NCBI GenBank assembly: GCA_001683735.1
Contig: LUGG01000029.1
Span: forward strand, 124,001 to 188,000
DNA from: Grifola frondosa
Lineage: Eukaryota > Basidiomycota > Agaricomycetes > Polyporales > Grifolaceae
Reading direction: 5' to 3'
DNA length: 64,000 nucleotides
Shown here: piece by piece, positions 34,471 through 44,984 of the stretch
Numbering within the stretch: position 1 is the first letter of the stretch
How the letters are laid out: the number at the start of each line of letters is the position of its first letter
Translations under genes and position numbers: made by a program
Notes under the pieces: model-generated
Databases searched by the model: none
The model's input: the letters and a program-made list of their open reading frames with translations, nothing else
What the model was told of the DNA's origin: nothing

Positions 34471-35702
34471 ATCTTAGTTAGCATCAGTGCAAATAATCTA
34501 CCTGACAAATGCACATGTAAATCTAAGTAAGTATATATCAGTATAAGCAAGAGTAATAGAAATAAGTGGTATACATATCTCACTCAGCATCAGTGCGAAT
34601 GACTGAGGTACTCAAATAATGAGTTATGAGTTATATACATGTGAGACTGTACTGCCATTAACAAGAAAGATGGATCCCACATTTGTATGACAGTGATCAT
34701 TAGCAAATCATTTGTGGGCTGAGTGAATTATTGTAACAATTTTTTTTCTTTTGGACACAAACACTGATTAGATGTTAAGATGCTATGTGTCTAGTCATAT
34801 GGGAAGGCAGGTGATGTAGAAAGAAAGGAGCATCACATTGATGCCATGGGAGAAAGGAGAATCAGTAAGAATATTAGGTGGATGAGTAAGACAGATTGTG
34901 AGAAAGGACATTATATATACAAATAACTGTAGTATTTAAGACTGAATTTAGTTATCTGAAACATTAGCTTGTTTAACTTCATTGAACACCACTTTTATTA
35001 TCAGACTTAAGCACAGATAAGTAAAACTCCTAAGTAAGTATACTTGGGGTAAAGTTTTAGCTTGTCTGTTACAGTTTGAATGAGCTTCTCATTGACATGT
35101 CTGCTAGTAATTACTACCAGATTCATCAAGCACTTTAAGAAAACCCAAGTGAAGAACCTCAAGGACTGGAAGTGTGGTTGTTACATCTCAGTTGTTCATT
35201 ATGACAATGACCAGATCATTGACCAGCAAGTCATCATTCACAGCTATATGCTAGCCATCCTTCTCACCATCAGCTTAGATCAGTATTTATTTAAGCATGA
35301 TAAGGAGCATATTAAGGTGCTACATTGACACTTTTTGACCTGTATTTGTGCAGTGTCTATCTTAACAAGGTCTTCATCTATATTGATGATAATTGCTGCA
35401 TCCTCTTGTGAAAAATCTTCAACCTCATAGATGGAGGGAGAATATTCATGGGCAGCTGATCTGCCCATGGATCTGCTAGAGTTTGGATAAAATTCATGAG
35501 GACTGTTTGAATTTGTGGGAGTTGGAGGCATGGGCTAAAGATTTAGGCTCACAACAGAAGGTTCTGGAAATTATATATAAACCTTGACATATCTTCAGAT
35601 GAGATAGTAGAGTAGAAGAGACTAACAAGAAAAAGGACAGTGATGAGTGTGATGACAGTTTGAATGACACTGAGGGTAATGAGCATGTTTGCGGGCATTT
35701 AG
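34471..35702. other. AT-rich sequence upstream of the copia element
   Basis: No gene was recognised. Short internal repeats such as GCATCAGTGC(A/G)AAT occur twice (about 34,481 and 34,587). A plus-strand open frame at 35,080-35,328 and a minus-strand frame at 35,280-35,531 have no recognisable family features. Confidence 0.4.
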
Positions 35703-36067
35703 TGTTAATTGTATGATTTCGTCTCTCTCTCTTTCATATTTTCACTTTTCATTGCAGTCACTTATTGCGCCCTCTCCTAGCTATATTGCGTTACATTTAC
35801 AGAGCCATATCTCCGTTATTTACTTCTCCACTGTGTCTTCATTCTTCAGCCACAGTTGGTGCCATTTCCTATTTACTCCTGTTTACATTTCGCTCCATAG
35901 CATCTCCGGAGTCTGTCCTCTGCTGTTCTCCTTAGCAGCTCAACACGGACTTCAGGTGCGTAGTATATCCTTTCGATATCATGTACATAGCAGCTCAACA
36001 CGGACTCCAGTGTCTTGTTCTATTGAGTGTGCTCCTGGCACCCCAGCATTCGCTTTTGGCTCTAATA
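35703..36067 (+). repeat. 5' LTR of copia element
   Basis: 365 bp beginning TGTTAATTGTATGATTTCG and ending TTTTGGCTCTAATA. It aligns along its whole length with 40523-40908. It contains a duplicated internal motif, TAGCAGCTCAACACGGACT (about 35,934 and 35,988). The end TA rather than CA is atypical, so the outer boundary may be off by a few bases. Confidence 0.88.
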
Positions 36068-36085
36068 GGTTATGAGCCCTGCACT
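36068..36085 (+). other. Candidate primer-binding site
   Basis: GGTTATGAGCCC begins immediately after the 5' LTR. It resembles the initiator tRNA-Met half-molecule site used by Drosophila copia. The assignment rests on position and that resemblance only. Confidence 0.45.
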
Positions 36086-36267
36086 CTGACCGCTCCATTT
36101 GCATTCTGGTCGATCCCCAGCTCTCCATCTGCCTTCATCATCTCAAGATCGGACTTTCTACATCCTTTACACCTCCTATCACCCTCTGCTTCACTCAGAT
36201 CTCTCTGATCCCCTCTGATCTCTCCTGATCACTTCCAATCACTGTCTACACCTCTGTTGCTGCTTCC

Positions 36268-37100
36268 ATGTCTTCTGAGTCGACAAATTGCATCAAACCC
36301 CTCACCAATGGCACCTACAACCAGTGGAGTGGAGAGATGCTGCATATCTTCGCAGATTGGGGTATTGGGGGCTTGTGAGTGGTGCTGAGATGCTTCCACC
36401 ACCGGATGAGGACATAGAGGAAGGGAGTGGCTCAAGATGCAGTCTAAGCAGCTGGTGAGATTTATCTGGCTGTTGCCCCTGAGCAGAGGACACATTTTGG
36501 CGAAAGGATGATGATCCTGTTGCAATGTGGGCTGCTCTCGAGGCTGCCCATGTTTTCATCTCCTGGGGCACGTTTTAATGCCTATGACTCCCTCTTCTCC
36601 ATCCGGAAGCTCGAGGATGAGTCCTTGCAGTCCCTTGTCACCAGAATCGAGGAATCCATGCGCTCCATCCAGAATCTTCATCCCCCTGCCTTCACTCTCA
36701 CCATGCTGGATGATGAGCTCAGTCTATGGCCATGATTCGAGCCCTTCCTGCTGAGTACTCGAATTTCATCTCTGCCCTCATGCTTCAGGACAAGCTCGAC
36801 AAGTCCACCATCTTGCAGGCCTTCCAGACTGAGGAGCTCAACAGAACTCGTCGTTCTGAGCCCTTACCTTCGTCTTCCACTGCCCTCCTTGCTTCAGCAT
36901 CCACCGGCCCATGCTCCAAGTGCAATTTTGCAACAGGGAAGGTCACACCCAGGCCCAGTGCTTCAAATTCGCTCGAGCAAAGGCCAAGGCAACTGAACCT
37001 CGCAGCAAACAGCGCTCCGAACATGCCAATAAGGCCCAGGAGTCGAGGACACTCCCTCAGAAGTCAAGGAGTTTGCTGGCAGTGCAAGTCTTCGTTTCTT
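36268..37100 (+). pseudogene. copia gag remnant
   Basis: ATG 36268 opens SSESTNCIKPLTNGTYNQW, the start of a copia capsid (the LNGxNYxxW pattern). The frame breaks after about 35 codons. It resumes near 36,570 with FNAYDSLFSIRKLEDESLQS and again near 36,726 with PAEYSNFISALMLQDK. A zinc knuckle is recognisable near 36,900-36,960 (FCNREGHTQAQCFKF), but it is split between two frames, so at least three frameshifts are present. It packaged element RNA when intact. Confidence 0.8.
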
Positions 37101-40100
37101 GACCCATCTGACTTGATGCTGACATTCGAATGGATTGCAGACACTGGGGCCACGTCTCATATGATGCCCCATCCCACTGGCTTCGCAATTATGCCCCCTT
37201 CGCATTCCCATTCTCTAGCAGATGATCAAGTGGTCTACTCAGCTGGAGTTGGCTCGGTGGTCTTTGGGCCGGTCATGGGAGGCAGGGAGGTTTGAGCCTC
37301 GAGTTTAGCCGTGTTCTTCATGTCCCTGTGCTTAGAAACAATCTCCTCTCTGTCCTATTCCTCACCAAACATCGTGATTTCTTCGTCACCATTGGCAAGG
37401 AGCGCATGGACTTCACACACTCGAACCGGACGCTTTTCTGCCCCTATCAATGAGCACAACACTGCCTATCTTGCCGGCACCACTGTCCCTCTCACGGAAT
37501 TTGCTCGACTAGCTCGACATTGCCTTTGACTTGTCTCTCTGGCATCGACGCTTGCCCACCATCATCTTGCTGGTGTCAAGAAGCTTATCAATGATGGCCT
37601 AGTCACTGGTATCGATTTGAAGTCAACGCACTGCCGGATCCCATTTGCGAGCCATGTCTTTCGGGCAAGATGCATGCCAACCCATTCCTCCTTCGCAGAA
37701 TCGTGCTCGGAACCGGATTTCTTGTCCACTCTGATGTCCACAGCCCTGTCCCTGTGTGCACCCACTCCGGGTATCGCTATTGGGTCCTATTCGTCGAGAT
37801 TATTCCGTTTCCCATCGTTTACCTGCTGAAGTCGAAGGATCAAGTGTTTGCTGCATTAAAGCCTATTATGCTTGGATCGAGAGCAAACCGGGCAGAAAGT
37901 CAAAGCGCTTCGTGATGACAAGGGCGGGGAGTACATTTCTAATGAGTTCAATGACTTCTGCACTACCCACGGTATTGAGCGACAGCACTCGACATGCAAT
38001 CGCCCTCAGCAGAACGGAGTTGCGGAGCGCACCAATCGCATTCTCAGCGATGGTGTTACTGCAATGCTCGCGGAATCCACTTTACCTCTGCAGTTCTGGG
38101 GCGAAGCACTACTGTCTTATGTGCATGTCCTTAACCTTCATCGTCCTCTGTCCCTAATGCTACACCCTTCGAACTCTGGTACAAGCCAAGCCCGATGTCT
38201 CTCACCTTCGTGTTTGGGGCTGTACTGCATATGTCCATGTGCAGAAGGACAAGCGCTCCCACTGGCCCTCACATGCAAAATGCGTCTTCATTGGCTATCC
38301 GGAAGGTTACAAAGGCTGGAAGTTCTTCAATCCGACTACAAGGCAAGTAATCATCTCTGAACGAGCAGAGTTTGATGAACGCTATTACCCCGGTTTGAAA
38401 AAGTCACTTCTGCTCTTCTCAGATTGTCCCACCCTCCCTTCTTCTGTCCCTATCCTTCACATGATGCTCCAGCCCCGCCACCTGTGCAAAATGCTCCTGC
38501 GCCACATTTCGGGGGGAGAATCTGTTATTCAAAATGTGCCCGCAGAAGCTTATGCTTGCCACCTCCACCTGTCCCTCAAATTGAACCTGTTGTTGCCGAT
38601 TTGCCTGTTCGGGTCCACCTCCTGTTCCTCCACCTATGCCCGAGCCTGCACCGTGGCCTATGCCTCTTGAAGCTGAAAATCTCACTCCGGATGTTGTGCC
38701 TGTGCCGGATGTCCTCTTGCCAATGCCGTACACCTTGAAATCGAAAACCTCCTGGCCAGTGGTGGAAGCTCCCTTTACCCGCTCCTGCACCAGTCCCTGA
38801 TCCTGTCCCTGATCCTCCACCTCAGCCTGCACCACATGAGCCATACATCGAAGAGGTCGAGGATGAAGATGACATTGCAGAAGCAGCTAATGCAGCTCAC
38901 TTTGTCTCGGATTCTGATCCTTTGAGTTATGCGGAAGCCATGTGACGTCCGGATGCGGACAAGTGGCATGAAGCTATGGAGGAGGAGATTCAGGCACATC
39001 ACACCAATGGGACATGGAAAGTTTTGATCTCCCTTCGGGCAAGCGAGCCATTGGCAGCAAGTGGGTTTTTCACCTCAATCGCAAGGCTGATGGTTCTATC
39101 GAGTGTTACAAGGCCTGTCTCGTTGCAAAGGGCTTTTCCCAGTGTCCAGGCTTTGAATACACTGAGATCTTTGCCCCCACCATTCGCATGGCCAGTATCC
39201 GCCTCAGTCTCGCTATGGCTGGCCTTGAGGATCTTCATATGCGCTCCATCGACATATCCCATGCTTTCATCAATGGCGACCTCGACGAGGAGATCTACAT
39301 GAAGTTGCCGGAAGGCTTTCCCCACGACCTTCATGCAGTTGCTCTACTGTTGAAGTCGCTTTATGGTCTCAAGCAGGGTGCTCGGATGTGGAACAAGAAG
39401 CTGCATGCTGCGCTCGAGAAGATGGGTTTCAAACGCATCAGATCTGACCCGGGTGTCTATGTCTATGAGCGAGGTGAAGTGCGCATCATTATGCCTATCT
39501 ATGTCGATGATATCACTGCTGTTTCGTGCTCCACCAAGGCCTTGGATGATGCAGTCGAGGAGCTGTCTCGTCTCTTCAAACTGCGTGATCTTGGCCCCAC
39601 CTCATTCTGCTCGGCATTGAGATCACCAGGGACCATCCGAAGTGCACTATCGGACTCTTACAGTGACTCTACTACATCCTCGATATTCTCGAGTGCTCCA
39701 GCATGGCTGATTGCAAACCTGTCTCCACCCCGATGGAACCCGGCTCATTCCTGTCCATTTTCCAAGCTCCACAGACTCCTGATGACATCACCTTCATGCA
39801 CACTGTTCCGTATGTCAATGTGGTTGGTGCTTTGATGTATCTGGCCACTTGCACTCATCCGGACATTGCTTACACTGTCAGCATCCTTGCTCACTTCAAT
39901 TCCAATCCCGGTGTTGCTCACTGGAAGGCTGTCAAGCACCTTCTGTGTTACCTCAAAGGCACTGTCGACTTGAAGCTCACTTATCACCCTAATCCTTCAT
40001 CTCCTCACCCCTTCATTGCTTACTGTGATGCGGACCATGGAGGCAACAAGGACAACAGACACTCAACTGGTGACTATCTTGTCTGTGTCGGTACCGGTGC

Positions 40101-40500
40101 AATTAACTGGAGCAGCAAGCTGCAACCAATTGTCACTTTGTCAACTATGGAAGCTGAGTACATCACTGCAGTTGAGGCCGGCAAAGACATAATCTGGACG
40201 CGCAACATTCTCTCCAAATTCAGAGATCCTGTCAGTGCTGCATCACCTCTCTGCATCAAGAACCAGTCTGCCTTGACAGTGTCGAAGAATCTGGAGCACC
40301 ACGGATGCATGAAGCACTTGGATTTGTGCTACTTTTGGTTGCGTGACATTGTTGAAGCTGGGACCATTGCTCTGGAATTCCTGCCCACAGAGCAGATGCC
40401 TGCTGATCTTCTCACCAAAGCTCTTCCACGAGTTAAGGTCGAGTTATTCAGGCAGATGATGGGGTTAGAGTATTGGGATGAGGGGGAAGCTTCGACATAG
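37101..40500 (+). pseudogene. copia pol remnant (protease, integrase, RT, RNase H)
   Basis: The aspartic protease motif WIADTGATSHMM is near 37,133. Integrase catalytic-core pieces at about 37,740-38,130 include DDKGGEYISNEFNDFC and RPQQNGVAERTNRILSD. The GKR-side motif VFIGYPEGYKGWKFF is near 38,283. Reverse transcriptase at about 39,010-39,620 has GSKWVFHLNRKADGSI, DISHAFINGDLDEEIYMKLP and the catalytic YVDDI. RNase H at 39,703-40,500 has YCDADHGGNKDNRHSTGDY and LLTKALPRVKVELF, ending with TAG 40498-40500. Several frameshifts and a TGA near 38,943 separate these blocks. The last 265 codons are intact. Confidence 0.9.
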
Positions 40501-40514
40501 AGAGTTGTCTCATC

Positions 40515-40522
40515 AGGGGGGA
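40515..40522 (+). other. copia polypurine tract
   Basis: AGGGGGGA lies immediately before the 3' LTR, the expected position for plus-strand priming. Confidence 0.75.
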
Positions 40523-40908
40523 TGTTAGTTGTATGATTTCGTCTCTCTTTTTTTTGTATTTTCACTTTTCATTGTGGTCACTTATTGTGCCCATTCCTAC
40601 CTATATTGCGCCCATTTCTACCTATATTGTGTTACATTTACAGAGCCATATCTCTGTTATTCACTTCTCCACTGTGTCTTCATTCTTCAGCCACAGTTGG
40701 TGCCATTTCCTATTTACTCCTGTTTACATTTCGCTCCATAGCATCTCCGGAGTCCGTCCTCTGCTGTTCTCCTTAGCAGCTCAACATGGACTCCAGGTGC
40801 ATAGTATATCCTCTCGATATCATGTACATAGCAGCTCAACACGGACTCCAGTGTCTTGTTCTATTGAGTGTGCTCCTGGCACCCCAGCATTCGCTTTTGG
40901 CTCTAATA
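40523..40908 (+). repeat. 3' LTR of copia element
   Basis: 386 bp, the partner of 35703-36067. It is longer mainly because of a tandem duplication of about 22 bp (CCCATT-CTACCTATATTG units at about 40,590-40,630). Confidence 0.88.
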
Positions 40909-41814
40909 CCCATTAAAAAAAATGTGTCCTTGCATAGCCCAATGACAGTGTAATTGACATTGAACCTCTTCTTCAGGTACATGAATAAGGAAAAATCTAT
41001 GAACTTGATCTTGATGCTCCTCTCACACACTTGCCAACAAAACCTAAACAGGATTATATATATTTGTGTGTGAGTTCAAAAGCAAAACTCACAATTGTGA
41101 GTTTCTGTCAAATTGACTTTGAAGCCAATGTGAAATTACAAGGCATGCTGTCACCAGATTCTTAAAATCACATAGGTGCTTGGTCCTTTTTATGAGGTAC
41201 TGAATGGTCATGTTGTTCTGGAGGATGACTTCCTCAACATATTCTATGATGTCATACCTAAGCATTCCAATGTTATCAATGTATGCAAATTATGCATGAG
41301 CGTTGAGTTGTGGGCAGTCTCAATTAGTAGATTTGAAGTTGATAAGATAAAATACTTACAAATGCACTAATGAGAAGAATACCTATTGAACTCAATATGA
41401 GATCCTTGATCAATGCAGGCAAGAATGGCACATGCTCAGTAATCATGGCCCACACATCAAGTGCCATCTAAATGTGCTCCAGAAGCCTGTAACAGGTGAG
41501 TAATGAATGTGATAGCATACATGCACTTACATGTTATGACACTGCTTCATCTCACAAGCTGTCTCTCATGAATCATCCTTCCACACTGATTGTGACTGCA
41601 GTCACAATAGTGATTAACATTCCATGCTTGCAGTGAAGCATCCATTCTGCTTTCTTTGACTGTGCACTGAAACTAGTGTCCCCCCTGAGAACAAAAGGTG
41701 AGCACATATATGCATATATGTGTAGTACTTACTTTATGGCCCACCTCTCTTCCTCAAAAGACATACCTTGTGCATGACCTCATGGTAGAATAGTGTTGCC
41801 CTAGCTATCTCACC
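40909..41814. other. AT-rich sequence between copia element and repeat copy 2
   Basis: No gene or named repeat was recognised. A 64-codon plus-strand open frame (41,176-41,370) has no family features. Confidence 0.4.
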
Positions 41815-42140
41815 TATTTCAACTTTTTAGGTATTTTGACACGGATTTTGCAGATAATGATGTATCTTAATTAAAATTAATAGCTAATATGTATATGTAT
41901 TGGAATATATCATTTGCATAATTATCTTTGATATGTTTTAAATCTCAGTTATACTGATAATATGCACAATTGACTTTTTGGCCATATCTCCATCAATATA
42001 TGGCATAACATTTTGTTCTTTGGCACCTATGCTGCTATATCTAGGCTACAAAATGAAGGTGAGATCACTATGATATCTAAAAAACTGCACTACTTATAAG
42101 TTATATATGATTTAGGCCTGACTTAGCAGTAATATTAAAC
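41815..42140 (+). repeat. AT-rich direct repeat, copy 2
   Basis: Diverged partner of 34118-34470 in the same orientation (see that entry for shared words). It ends close to the outer end of the gypsy LTR, and no Helitron helicase fragment precedes it. Confidence 0.8.
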
Positions 42141-42259
42141 TACACCATACAGATTGTGAGTATCTTATCTCTTTATTATTTTAATTGACTTAATTAATAT
42201 CTACAGGGCAAGCTCAAACATAGACAGTTCAAGAAATTTTATGTACACATGAACAAGAA

Positions 42260-42892
42260 TGTGTAATTACAAATCACAAGACATCAATGACACAAGGCTA
42301 CCTTCACAGACTGTAACTATGAGATAATTCATTTCATGGGGGACCAAGCACAAACTACAAACATTTACACCACAAGATGACCAGCATAAAAATAACTCTC
42401 TATCACAAACCTACACTCACCTAGTCAAAAGGTGGGGAGAGAGTAACACTCAAAGTGAGAGGGGAATGTGTGATAAGGGGATCAGCAAATAGTTGTTAAG
42501 TCTGAGCCTGAAGGGTGCAGACAGGCCTCCTTATATACATGTGTACTAGGACCCTGGACACTACCCTAGGACCTATGATATCATGCTGACTGATGGATGA
42601 CTGATGCTGCACATGACTGCCAAGCCATGAGTCAGCCAAGTTAGTGACCAATAGCATATCTCCTGGTACAGCCTTATCTATCTACATCTATGATTAGGAA
42701 ATAAGAAGGAAATGATAAGATAACCAGATAAGATGTTGATAAGATGATGTTAAGATAATGATAAGATGACCATAGATTATCTATGTGGCACAGATAAGAT
42801 AAAGACTTATGATTAAAGCACATTTAGAGAATGTGATGCATAAGTGTGACTGAATAAGTATCAAATATGGGACTTAGGGAAAATCTGTGACA
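42260..42892 (-). repeat. 3' LTR of gypsy element (outer end uncertain)
   Basis: Read on the minus strand, the LTR starts TGTCACAGATTTTCCC at 42,892, directly after the purine-rich AAGGAGGGGGTAA. It contains a promoter-like TATATAAGG near 42,530. No second LTR is in the window, so the far end was placed at a TG (plus strand) near 42,260 and could be off by 100 bp or more. Confidence 0.6.
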
Positions 42893-42906
42893 TTACCCCC
42901 TCCTTA
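42893..42906 (-). other. gypsy polypurine tract
   Basis: On the minus strand AAGGAGGGGGTAA abuts the TGTCACAG start of the LTR, the expected second-strand priming site. Confidence 0.7.
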
Positions 42907-42929
42907 GATTCGAGCTCTGTTGAGAAGAT

Positions 42930-43335
42930 TTTTGCGATCTGGTAGTCCCAATTTCCTGCACCTCGTTATGTTGCATCCATGGATTCGACTATTTCTACAT
43001 CAACTGTGGCAATTTGCTCTATGACTAGTTGTGCAATTGGCTCGTTTGCAGTAACAGTGAAGTGGGTAGTCCTGCTATTAACAAGCATAACCTCTACTTC
43101 ACCACTGAAGTCTCTGTCGATGACTCCTGCTGCAATGTCAATGCCTTTGAGCGAGAGTTCACAGTGTGGTGCAATTCTTCCATAGGTACCCATGGGGAGT
43201 TTAATCCTGATGCCAGTTGGCACTAGGACTCTTGAATGGGGTGAAATAGTAAGGGTCTGTTTAGCATACAGTATAAAACCTGCTGCTTTAGAATCTTGCT
43301 TCAGTAATGATACTGTGGAGGACTCTTCAAGTTTG
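42930..43335 (-). pseudogene. dUTPase domain at the 3' end of gypsy pol
   Basis: dUTPase hydrolyses dUTP to dUMP and limits uracil in cDNA. Trimeric-dUTPase motifs are visible in order: VPTGIRIKLPMGTYGRIAPH, GIDIAAGVIDRDFSGEVEVM, then NEPIAQLVIEQ. After an in-frame TAA (42966-42968) comes RGAGNW, equivalent to motif 5 (RGxGxFG). The motif-3 Tyr/Asp region is present (GVIDRDFSGEV), but the usual Arg-Ser-Gly after motif 2 is changed to His-Cys-Glu. The domain follows the chromodomain in the same reading frame, so it belonged to the polyprotein and is not a host gene. dUTPase-bearing gypsy elements are known in basidiomycetes. Confidence 0.88.
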
Positions 43336-43364
43336 ACTGCACATGCTGTCCTGAAGCCTAGCTC

Positions 43365-43520
43365 CTTATATTCTTTGAGCTTGTCTTGTGCATGTTGGAG
43401 GTTTTCTTCTGGTTTCCAAGTGTCATCTTCTTGACCAAAGCCTTTTCATCGGACAAGATACTGCATTTTCTTTTCACGAATGCAGTGTTGCAGAATCTTC
43501 TCTACTTCCCACTCCTCCTG
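43365..43520 (-). pseudogene. Chromodomain of gypsy integrase
   Basis: About 52 residues reading QEEWEVEKILQHCIREKK, QYLVR, KGFGQEDDTW and PEENLQHAQDKLKEYK match a chromodomain. The conserved Trp before KGFG is a TGA stop. It lies just downstream of the integrase C terminus, separated by a frameshift. In chromoviruses this module targets integration to marked heterochromatin, which agrees with the repeat-island location. Confidence 0.88.
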
Positions 43521-43525
43521 TCCTT

Positions 43526-44932
43526 TTATAGCAACAGGTTGGGGGTAGGTTTTTTCTGTCCGAGGATGATCGGTTCATTATAGGTGGCTAGCTTGCTGGC
43601 ATGGAAAACTGGATGTATAGCACGGAATTTGGATGGCAACTTCAACTTGAATGTTAAAGGGGACAGCTTTTCGATGATCTCGAATGGTCCTTCATATCTG
43701 GGTTGAAGTGCTCTCTCCATAGTTTGGTAATCCTTGAGGTTTAGTAGTACTTTGTCTCCAACTTTGAAGGGAACATTTTGTACACCTTTGTCATAGTACC
43801 ACTTCATCCTCTCAGCCGCTAAATTAAGAGCCACTTTCACCTGCTCTTGTGCCTGATATCTTCTTTTCATGATGTCATTGAGATCAACTGGTTGAACTTC
43901 TTTTATGAGTGTTGGACCTGCTCTTGGATGTTGACCATACTCCAGGAAGAATGGACTCTCCTTGGTATCTTCATATGCTTGATTGTTGTATGTGAATTCT
44001 GCTGTGCTTAGCAGTCTTGACCAATCATCTAGATTGTAGTCTATGTAGCACCTGAGGTCTTGTTCCAGAGTCTGGTTTACGTGCTCAGTTTGTTCATCTG
44101 CTTGTGGATAATATGCCATTGTCATGCTCGATTCCATTCCCAGCAGCTTACACCATTCTTGGAACAGTTCTGCTACAAACTGCATTCCACGGTCTGATAT
44201 GATCTGCAATGGTAGTCCATGCAGGGGGTATACCCTGTCATAGAGTAGTTGTGCTAGATCCTTTGCCGAGAACATGTTTGTTATGGGAAAGAAGTGGGCA
44301 CACTTGGTTAATCGGTCAACCACAACACAGATCACATTGTAACCATCTGACTCTGGTAACGAAGTGATTAGGTTGGTGGTAATGATTTCCCAAGGTCTGT
44401 TAGGCACCTTGTTAGGCTATAGTGGTCCAAAGGGCTGCTGTGGGTGATTTTTCATCTGCTGACACATGTCGCAGCCTGTCACATAGTTCTTTATGAAGAT
44501 AGACATTCCTGGCCACCAATAGTTTCTCAATGCAAGTTCATATGTCTTCCACCTGCCGGGATGTCCAGCTGATGGTAAGTCATGGTGAATCTGTATAATT
44601 CTTCATCGAAGGTGGTCATCTGTGCTTTTTGGTACATAGACTTTGCCACGGTAAAGTAGTAAGCCATTCTCATAGTTCCATTCTTGGAGAGATTTGTTAA
44701 ACTCTCGTGGTCCGGACTTTAGAAGTGGCTTGTAATCTTTTGTAATATCATCGAAAAGCAATGCTTCTTTGATCTCCCTTAGGATTTGTTCATCATTGAT
44801 AGGTGATTCATGAGTGGCCTTGATTGCCTGAATGGTGAAAAACTCGGGCTTGAGCAGAATTTGATCTGAATTATCAAGGTCTACCCCCTTCTTATGACCT
44901 GGCCTCCTGGACAGAGGATCTTCAGCTTGCAT
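43526..44932 (-). pseudogene. gypsy integrase region
   Basis: The HHCC zinc region lies at about 44,440-44,560 (NYVTGCDMCQQMK). The catalytic core follows in a 293-codon open frame: PWEIITTNLITSLPESDGYN, VVVDRLTKCAHFFP and SDRGMQFVAELFQEWC. The GPY/F region is VGDKVLLNLKDYQTMERAL with the PRYEGPFEIIEKLSP module. The normal THADEQ-type motif reads YYPQADEQTEHVNQTLEQDL. A linker frame at 44,603-44,932 connects to RNase H and includes DPLSRRPGHKKG. A frameshift after LGQKKPTPN separates it from the chromodomain. Confidence 0.9.
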
Positions 44933-44984
44933 TGTTTTTCCTGGCTTGTGGTGGAGAGAGTAGTTGAATCACGTGAGGTACAAA

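Larger units (their letters stand above)
35703..40908 (+). mobile_element. Ty1/copia LTR retrotransposon, full length but inactive
   Basis: Two similar direct LTRs (35703-36067 and 40523-40908) bracket gag and pol in the order gag, protease, integrase, reverse transcriptase, RNase H, which defines copia. A candidate primer-binding site directly follows the 5' LTR and an AGGGGGGA polypurine tract directly precedes the 3' LTR. Many frameshifts in gag and pol make the copy non-autonomous. The LTRs differ by scattered substitutions and a roughly 22-bp insertion, so the insertion is not very recent. No clear target-site duplication is visible (CATTTAG before, CCCATTA after). It is inserted in older AT-rich repeats. 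Confidence 0.93.

Noticed and set aside
35703..40908. Target-site duplication around the copia element
   Set aside because: Flanks CATTTAG and CCCATTA share only a partial CATT word at shifted positions. No exact 5-bp duplication could be claimed.
42479..42560. tRNA-like or small-RNA gene near the TATATAAGG motif
   Set aside because: No cloverleaf or box A/B pattern was seen. The TATA motif fits the gypsy LTR promoter.
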